Origin: Streptomyces cacaoi
GTDB taxonomy: Bacteria > Actinomycetota > Actinomycetes > Streptomycetales > Streptomycetaceae
Assembly: GCF_006539165.1 (NCBI RefSeq)
Contig: NZ_BJMM01000006.1
Coordinates: forward strand, 124,001-188,000
Direction of reading: 5' to 3'
DNA: 64,000 nt
Shown here: positions 50,624 through 58,700 of the stretch, piece by piece
How the letters are laid out: the number at the start of each line of letters is the position of its first letter
Numbering within the stretch: the stretch's first letter is position 1
The notes under the pieces: generated by a model
What the model was told of the DNA's origin: nothing
What the model saw: the letters and a program-made list of their open reading frames with translations, nothing else
The model's database searches: none
Position numbers and translations under genes: made by a program

Positions 50624-52684
50624 TCATGCCGTGCGGCACTGCGCCTTCACCTGGGCCGCCGCGATATGCGCGTAGGTCTTGCCGCCGGAATTCCAGTCCT
50701 TGCCCGCGTTCGTCAGCCGCACCGTGAACCGGCCGCCGGACACGCGCACGGTCGTGCCCGTCACCCAGCTCCCCTGGTGCGACGGCTGATCGACGTGGAA
50801 GCCGGCCAGATCGTTGCCGTACCACTTGGTGCCGCCGTGCACCGAGTAGTGCGCCGGTGAACCCCCGACGACCAGCGGGCTGTCGCCCTTCGGCACATAC
50901 ACCGACACCCGGCACGAAGCCGACTTCATGCCCGGCGCGAACGTCCAGTACGCCGTCAGATCCGAATCCGGACTGCTGTCCCCGGACATCGGCAGGGCCC
51001 GCACGTCGCCCGAGCAACCCCCGGACGACGAACCGCCCTTGCGGGTCAGCCAGCCTTCCTTGCCGTCGCCGTACGCCCCGATCTCCTGATAGCCGCCGCA
51101 CCCGGGACCGGCCACCTCCGTGTACTCCCAGCCCGAACTCTTCACCTGGGCCCGGGCACCGGAGCCGCCCTCGCCGTCCGACGCCTTGTCGTCGGAGCCG
51201 CCGCTCTCCTTGTCGCCGTCCGCGCCGCCCGAGCCGTCCTTCGCGCCGCCGTCGTCCTCGTCCCCGCGGTGGCCCGCCGTGTGCTCGCCGCCGTCCTTGC
51301 CGCCCTTTCCGTCCTCGCCCTTGCCGTCCCCGTCGTGCCCGTGCCGCTGGCCGGGGGACGCGCCCGGCACCGGGACCGCCCCGTGACCGCGGCCGTCCGC
51401 GTCGTCCGGCAGCGGCTGCGCGTCCTGCCTTTGACCGTCCGTCCCGCCCAGGTGCCCGGTGAGGGCGGCGACGCCGAACGGGGAGGCCAGCAGCACCACT
51501 CCCGCCAGAGCCGCGCCGGCGACCGCGCCCGGCGAGAGCCGTCCGGCCCGCCGCTCCCGTGCGCCGTCCTCGGCACGGGCCGTGCCGCCCGCGCCGGTGG
51601 CGGCGGCCGCGGCGGCGGTCGTGGCCGGTGCCGCACCGGACCGGGTCCGCTCGCTGCCGCCGGTCAGCCGCCGCAGTGCGCCACGGCGTCCACGGGCGGG
51701 CGTCGGCGTACCGGGGGAGCGGTCGGTGTCGGAGCTGCCGGAGCTGCCGGAGCTGCCCGAGGTGTCCGAGGTGTCCGCGCCGGTGCCGCCGGACGTGGCG
51801 GACGTCCGGCCGGACTCCCCGCCCGCACCGCCCGCCTGCCCGCCGGTTCCGTCCGCCTGTCCGTCCTGCCCGTCTGCTCCGGCCGCCTGCCTGCCGGTTC
51901 CGCCCGTCCGGTCGCCCGCCCCGGCCGCCTGCTCGTCCGCCCCGGCCGCTGCGGTGCCGCCCGGACCCTCGGATGCTGCTGCCTGCCGAGGCGTGACGCT
52001 GCCGTCCCGGCCTGCCGTCACGGACTCGCCGTCGGCAGCTCCTTCCGCTGTGAAGCCCGGGCGCAGGACGGTGCCGCGCGAGGCGGCGAGACCGGAGACA
52101 CCCGAACCGGCGCCTTCGCTCCCGCCGACCTCCGCCCCGTCGTCGGCCTCTGCACCGCGAGCACTCTCCGTGCTGCCGCGGGTTGTTGTGCCGCTGTCGG
52201 CTCCGGCGCCGCTACCGGGCTGCGCCTTGGCGTCCGCCTCCGCACCGTGGCGGTGCCCCGCGCCGTCGCCGGGCCCCGCGTTGCTGTCCGGTTCCGCGGC
52301 GACGTCTGCTTCTTCCGGGCGGCCGGCGGCACCTGCGCCGGCGTCGGCTCTCGCGTCACCGTCGGCCCGCGCGCTGCCGCCGGTCCGTGCGCTCCCGTCG
52401 GGCTCCGTGTCTGCGTCGGCTCTTGTCTCCTCGGGGGACGACGTGACTGCCGCGGTACGGGCGCCCCGGGCGGAGCCACCGGACGCAGCGGACGTGCCGG
52501 GCGCGCCCGATGCTTCGGGTATCGCAGTCGTCCCGGTGCTCCCGGTGCTCCCGGTGCTCCCGGTCTCCTCGGGCAGGGCGGTGCTGTCCTCGGCACGGCG
52601 CGGGTCAGCGGTGGAGCCGGAGTCCTCCCGCGGGCTGGCCGAAGCCGTGTGCGCCGGGACGTTCTTCTCCGTGGGGTCGGTCAT
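50624..52684 (-). CDS. Single-pass membrane protein with disordered leader and golvesin-like surface domain
   Basis: A 686-residue protein. The first about 400 residues are highly repetitive, Gly/Ala/Ser/Thr/Asp/Glu-rich (many TGS, SGS and SGSSGSS steps) and likely disordered in the cytoplasm. One transmembrane helix follows, LSPGAVAGAALAGVVLLASP through FGVAALTG. Next is an extracytoplasmic acidic, Gly/Asp/Lys-rich stalk, then a C-terminal domain. That domain begins SSGWEYTEVAGPGCGGYQEI and contains AYWTFAPG and SCRVSVYVPKGDSP, which resembles the golvesin/Xly carbohydrate-binding-like fold. It ends QVKAQCRTA. It sits between the giant protein and the beta-helix/AAA+ gene. It may anchor or present material at the cell surface. 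Start ATG 52684; function is inferred. Confidence 0.7.
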   Translation of the reverse strand: MTDPTEKNVPAHTASASPREDSGSTADPRRAEDSTALPEETGSTGSTGSTGTTAIPEASGAPGTSAASGGSARGARTAAVTSSPEETRADADTEPDGSARTGGSARADGDARADAGAGAAGRPEEADVAAEPDSNAGPGDGAGHRHGAEADAKAQPGSGAGADSGTTTRGSTESARGAEADDGAEVGGSEGAGSGVSGLAASRGTVLRPGFTAEGAADGESVTAGRDGSVTPRQAAASEGPGGTAAAGADEQAAGAGDRTGGTGRQAAGADGQDGQADGTGGQAGGAGGESGRTSATSGGTGADTSDTSGSSGSSGSSDTDRSPGTPTPARGRRGALRRLTGGSERTRSGAAPATTAAAAAATGAGGTARAEDGARERRAGRLSPGAVAGAALAGVVLLASPFGVAALTGHLGGTDGQRQDAQPLPDDADGRGHGAVPVPGASPGQRHGHDGDGKGEDGKGGKDGGEHTAGHRGDEDDGGAKDGSGGADGDKESGGSDDKASDGEGGSGARAQVKSSGWEYTEVAGPGCGGYQEIGAYGDGKEGWLTRKGGSSSGGCSGDVRALPMSGDSSPDSDLTAYWTFAPGMKSASCRVSVYVPKGDSPLVVGGSPAHYSVHGGTKWYGNDLAGFHVDQPSHQGSWVTGTTVRVSGGRFTVRLTNAGKDWNSGGKTYAHIAAAQVKAQCRTA

Positions 52685-52751
52685 GGTCTCGTCTGCCTCT
52701 TCGGTGTGGTCTCGCGCGGGTGACTCGTCCGCCGAGGTCGGTGGTCTGTGG

Positions 52752-55700
52752 CTACGGCTGCTGCTCCGGTTCCGGCCCGTCGTCCGGAGTGGCGTTCCGG
52801 GCGGTCGGGTTGAGCGCCGCCATCCAACGGCTGCTGCCGGCCGAGGAACCCGACGCCGGGCCCGCTCCGTTCCCGGCGACACCCCGGTCGGCGGGTGCTG
52901 CCGTGGCCGGCGCATTCCCCGGAGGCCCGGCGGCGGGAGGTCCGCCGGACCCCGAGAGCGCGTCCGGAACGGGGTCGTCGGCCTCCGGCGCTCCGGACGG
53001 CGGCCGACCGGGGTGGGGCCGCGGCGGCTCGTCCCCCTCCAGCGGCCGGTCCTGCTGTTCCTCGTTCTGCTGCTCCGCGTCGTGCTGCTCCGCGTCGTGC
53101 TGTCCTGCGTCCCGCTGCTCGGCGTCCGGCCGGCCCTCCGGTGGACCGGCCCCCGGTCCGTCCTCCTGACCGTTGTGCGGCGCATCGGCGCGGCCGGGCC
53201 GGTTCTCACCTGGCGGAGTCGGCGGCTCCGGGTGAGGGTCCAGTGCGGTCGCGACGTGCGGCGGCGTCGGGGTGCGGAGCAGCAGCGGGTCCCCGGGACG
53301 GTCGTCGTCCGCCGTTTCCCAGACGAGGTCCTGTTCCGGCGGCGCCTGCTGTGGGTCCCAGCCCGGCAGCACGAACCGCTCCAGGAACTCCTGCCGGGTG
53401 AGCGGTCCGGGCTCTCCGCGTACCTGTACGGAGCCCCCGCCTCCGCTGGTCAGATGCCACAGCTCGAAGCCTGCGACCCGCTCGCGACGCTGTGCTTCCC
53501 GCAACCGCTCCGCTTCCGGGCCCTCCTGGCCGTCGGCATCGTCCGCACGCCCCACGGGGACGTACCAGCCCGACTCGACGCGCAACGCCTCCGCCTCCAG
53601 ACCACCCACCCCGCTCAGCAACGCCTCGGGGGAGAAGCGCAGTTGGAGGGCGGACGGCAAGTCGACGGTGCGCTCGAACCTCGTCTCCATGCGGCGCGTC
53701 CGGCCGCTGCCGCTCCAGCCGGTCAACCGGATGTCGACGGACAGGTCCACCGGGGAGTAGCGCAGCCAGTACGAGGTGACGTCCTGGGAGTCGCCGCGTA
53801 TGGCGCTCCAGCCTCCCGCGTCGGCCTCGGCGGCCTGTGCGGACGTCGAGCCAGCTGCCACGGCGGGGGAGTGTGTCGCCCCGTCCACGGACTTGAAGCC
53901 CAGCTTGCCGCTGATGGTGAGGCTGCGGCTGTCACCCAGCGAGCTGGTGTTGTTCCGGTAGGCGTAGTGGGCGCTCTCCGCGCTCTTCTTCTGCCAGCCG
54001 GCCCCCTCCTCCGGGCGCTGCGCCCGGAAGCGGATCTCCAGCCGTCCGTGTGTGTGGCTCAGAAGCCCGCCCTCGGTGGCGAGTTCGGGCCCGTAGGGCG
54101 TGAAGGGGCCGTCCCTGTCCGTCAGCCCGTTCTGCCGCAGCTGGTCGGCCAGCACCCGCGCGTCCAGGGCCCGGCGCAGTTCCTCGACGGTGTTCTCTCC
54201 CGGCCGGCCGAAGTCGCTCGGGGCCCCCGGGGCGCGCCGGAGCGCGTCGAGCACGCCGTCGAAGAGCAACCCGCCGGCTTCGTCGGAGATGTCCGCCAGC
54301 GCGTGCTGGTCCCGGAAGAGCCCGGCGGGCACCTCCCAGTCCCGTCGCTGCTGCTGTGCCTCCGCTTCCGCCGGTGCCTGCCCCCGTCCCTGTGGCTGCC
54401 CCTGTCCCTGTGGCTGTCGCTCTGCCTGCTGCTGTGCCTCGGTCTGCTGCTGTGCCTCGGCCTGTGCCCGCGCCCGCGCCTGTGGTTCCGCGTCTCCCCG
54501 GGCCTGCGGCTGCTGTTCCGGGACCCGCCCCGGCGGGGGGATCGTCAGCAGCTCCGAGCGGGGGACCAGGACCGTCTCCCACATCCTCAGCCGGCGGGCG
54601 CCGCCCCGCTCTTCGAGGAGCCGCAGCAGACGCCGGGGCACGTCCAGCAGCACGGAGTTGAGGATCTGCGAGGGGTGCGCGGTGGTCGCCAGTCGCAGTT
54701 CCAGAGTGGCCGGCAGACGGTATGGGTACAGGTCCTCTTCCTGCGTGGTCAGCGCGGAGTGCCGGCGCACGATGCGGCTGGCGTTGTCGGCGCTGCTGGT
54801 GGTGCGGGCTCTGCTGACGGACGGGGTGAACGTGGTGGGGGCGTCCCCGGGCGGGCCCATGACGGAGACGGAGAGATTCCGCGTCGTGGTGTCGCTGCTC
54901 GAACCCGTGGCTTCCCGGCGCTGATTGGCCTGCTCGTAGCGGGAGAAGGTGCCCTGTACCCGGTGCCCGGAGAACCGCGCCGGCTGAGGGGCGTCGTTCC
55001 CGGGCCATTCGCCCCGCAGCAGCCTGACCACCAGGTGCACATAGTGGTGGTGGCCGGGATGGTCGGTGCGCATCCGGATGGCCACGCCGGGGCCGCGCAG
55101 CGCCGAGTTCAGGATGCGCAGCACACGCATGTCCAGGGAGAGGTCGGCGCCGGACCGGGTCAGGGCGCCCGGCGCGGGGGTGCCGCGCGCAGGGGAGAGC
55201 AGCCCGGAGGCGTACCGCTCCAGCAGCCGGGTCACCTCCGCGAGAATCTCCCGGGTCTCGTAGCTGTCCCGTACCGTCTCCGGGGCGTCCCTCTGGCCCG
55301 GGTCCAGCTCCAGCGCCATCGGCATGGAGTGCAGGGGAAGCAGGGGGTGGGCCGCGCGGTGCGGCTGGTCGGGCAGCGCGGGCGGCGGCCCGTCGTGCCG
55401 GCGGTGTGCCGGGTCCGCTGCGGTGAGCTGCGGGGGAACGGAGACGAGCGCGGGGGCGACCTCGGGCAGGTCGTCCGGGCGCAGCATCGTGAGGCTGCCG
55501 GGCAGCTCGAAGGAGACACCCCGGCCGGTCGGGGACCAGTTCCTCAGGACGTTCCCGCGCACGGTCACGGCGTTGATCTGCCAGGTGACGTCCGCCGTGG
55601 TCAGTGTGTGCGCCAGGTCGAACTGGACGAACGCGCCCGGGTGGGTGTCCAGCATCTCGACGAGGCCCGAGGAGCGGCCGTGTGCGCGCGTTCCTCCGAA

Positions 55701-58700
55701 GCTGAGCGCACCTCCCGCCGTGTCGCCTTCCCCACTGCCCCCGACGGACGCGCCGGCCGAGCCGGAGTGGGTGGTGCTGACGGTGCCGGTGCGCCGGGTC
55801 AGATACTCGTCCAGGGTGAAGTGCGCACGCTGAAGGCGGGGGGCCTGCCCGCCGCCCGGGGCGGCGGGCCGCGCACGGTGCGGCATCGCCTGCACGACGA
55901 GGTGCACCCGCCGGTCGGTCAGCGTCCCGGAGACCACATGCCGCAGAACGGTGGTGTGCGAGTCCCGGTTGAACAGGGCGAACAACTGTCCGTCGCTCAG
56001 GGCCGTTTCGACGAAGGGCGCGGCGTCCGACCTCTCGACCCCCAGCTCGTGCAGCAGTCGCAGAGCCTCGTCGCGCACGGCGTCGGTGTGGTGCAGGCCC
56101 ATCACCCGGTCGTTGGCGGACAGTTGCATCTGCTGCCCGACGGCGGGGGAGTGGAGAGGGAAACGCAGCGTGCCGTTGGCCAACGGCACCGGCTCCACCC
56201 GCCGCGTCCCTCCGGCCGGCCGTGGCAGCGGTTCGGGCAGGGGCGGGGAGTCCGCCGGAACCAGATAGCTGACCCGGCCCGGCACGGGCTCGGGCTCGAA
56301 CGGCCGCCGATTGTCGTCGACGACGGACACCGACAGGTGGAACCGGGCGGCGTAGGTCTCGTGCCACAGCGGGCCGCTGTAGCTCAGTCCGGAGTGGGTG
56401 AAGCCGTAGCTGGTCAGGGTCTGGTTCCGGGAACCGGAGCGGGTGTAGCCGAACGTGGCCTCCGGCACCGTGACGGTCACGCCGCCGGCGTCCTGGCTGA
56501 CGGTGGGGCCCAGAGTGATGCCCTGCGCACTGCTGTGCCGGGTGTCCGACTGCGACCAGGCCCAGTGCGTCGGCCACCACTGCAACGAGCCGGCTTCGAC
56601 GCGATGCCGGCTCAGCGGGATGATCGCGCCCCCTTCCGCCAGGGGCAGACGCTCGCCCCGGAGCCGGAACCGCAGCGTGATCTGCTTTTCGCCCGCGCCG
56701 CGTCCGCTCCGGTAGCTGTACGAGAGGCCCTGGGGAGAGAACAGCTCCTCCGTCTGGTGCAGCAGCTCCTCGGCGTGGAACCGGGCGTCCAGGAACTCCC
56801 GGAGATCGCGCTGCGCCCATGTGCCCATGCCGAGCAGGCCGCGCCTGTCGAGAAGGCGTGCCCCCCGGTCGAGGAAGGTACCGACGACATCACGCACCCC
56901 GGACAGGCCCGCCGGCGCGAGCAGGAAGCTGCCGCCGGTCGGCCGGGTCAGTATCCCGGCGGGCTCCTGCGGGTCCGGTTGCTGAGGGGCCTCATGGGCG
57001 GGCTGTTCCCGGCCGAGCTGCTGCTCGGGTGCCAACTGCTGGAGTTCATGGGCTTCTTCGCCCGGCCCCGCGGTGGGATCGTCCTGCTCGTCGAGCCGGT
57101 GCGCGGCGGGCTCGTCGTCCTGCTGACGCCGGGGCTGCCGCTGTCGGCCCGGCTGGGCCTGCTGCTGCTCCGGGGCTTGTGGGTCCTGTCCTGCCTGATG
57201 GGGCTCTTCGACGGCGTTCTGCTGCGCGGCGCGAGCCGGATCGGCCTCGTTCAGCCGTGCCTCGAAGTCCTCCACCAGTTCCTCGGGGACGCGGACGACG
57301 ACATCCACCCGCTGCTCGACGCTTCTGCTGGGGTCCCCTTCTCTGTGCAGGGCGACGGAGACTTCCGTGGACAGCAGGTAGGGCACCGATCGACCGGAGA
57401 AGCCGGAGGTGCGGGAGAAGCCACCCGTGTATCCGACGGTGTTCTTGTGGCTGACGCTGTCGGACAGGGTCAGCGTCACCGGCAGCGAGAAGACCTCGTG
57501 CGGGGTGACCGTGCCGCCCAGCGAGAGCTGCCGCCCGCCCCCTCCGCCGGTGACATGGTTCGCGCTCGCCCAGGAACGGGTGTTGAGGCTGAGCGTCACC
57601 GGCTCGGCGTCCCCCAGCCGTCGCACCCTCTGCACGGTCGCGCGGGCCTCGCTCACGTACCGTTCACCGCCGTTCCGCAGCACGGGAAGCAGCAGCCCCG
57701 TCCGGTCGCTGCCCAGCATGCGCCGGAAGGTGGCGAGGAACCCCTCTTCGCTCAGCCGGTCGTCCACGAATCCGCGGGCCTCGGTGCCCGGCGCCAGCAG
57801 CAGGCTGTTCCGGTCGATCAGCTGCCGGCGCAACCGCCCCTGCCCGTGGCTCTGCTGCACGAGGGCGAAGTGGTGCAGGAGCGCGTCGGCGAATCCGTTC
57901 TGCGCCGCGTGCTGCCCCTGCGCGTCCCATGTTTCCCACTGCTCGTTCCGCTGTGGCGCACCGTCGGCGGGTCCTGCGGGCCCGGTCGGCTCGGTGGGGA
58001 AGGTCGTGGTGAGTTCGGTGGGCAGGACCGTGGTGAGCGAGGTGCGGACTTCCCCTACCCCTCTGCCGTTCTCGGTCCGGATCGTCAGTTGGACGTCGTC
58101 GGTGCGGAGCCAGGTGGTCCGTCCGCTCACCCCCAGCTCCGGGCGGGCGTAGGTGTTGAGCAGATGCGTCTGTCCGGCGGTGGCCGTGGAGGTGCCGGTC
58201 ACCGTCGGCCCCGCACCGCCGCCGGGGGTCGCGCCGGTCCCGTGCGAGGTTCCCACGCTGAACGTCCGGGTGTTCGTCATGATGTCGCCGCCGCCGTGCA
58301 TCCGGTTGGTCACCGGCTCCCGCTCGCCCTTGACCACCGCCCCGTGCCGCTGCGGCACCTCGGCGGTGATGTCGTGCGTGCGGGCGCGGGACACGTCGCC
58401 GACTCCGAGGAGGAGATCGAGCCGGCCGAGCTGAGGGTCGTCGACCTGGAGAGAGAGCCCGCCGTCCAGCATGTCCCGGTGGTGCGCGTCGGCCAGCCGG
58501 CGCTGGATCGCCAACGCCAGCCGGGCGACGAGGTCCGGGTCCGGTGGCTGCTGTTCGGCGTCGCGCTCGTCGCGCTGCCCGTTCCGCCGTGCGGCCGCGT
58601 CCCGTCGGCTCCTCAGATACGACTCGGTGAGCTGCCGCAGGGTCTCGGTCGCCCTCCCGGCCTGTGCCGCGCCGCTACCGGGGCCCAGATGCAGGTCACC

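Noticed and set aside
46945-50727. A 1,260-codon open frame on the plus strand
   Set aside because: Antisense to the beta-helix/AAA+ gene, whose Walker motifs prove the minus strand is coding.
51700-51790. Short direct repeats that could suggest a CRISPR or VNTR element
   Set aside because: They are in-frame 9-base codon repeats encoding SSG steps, without spacer-repeat structure.
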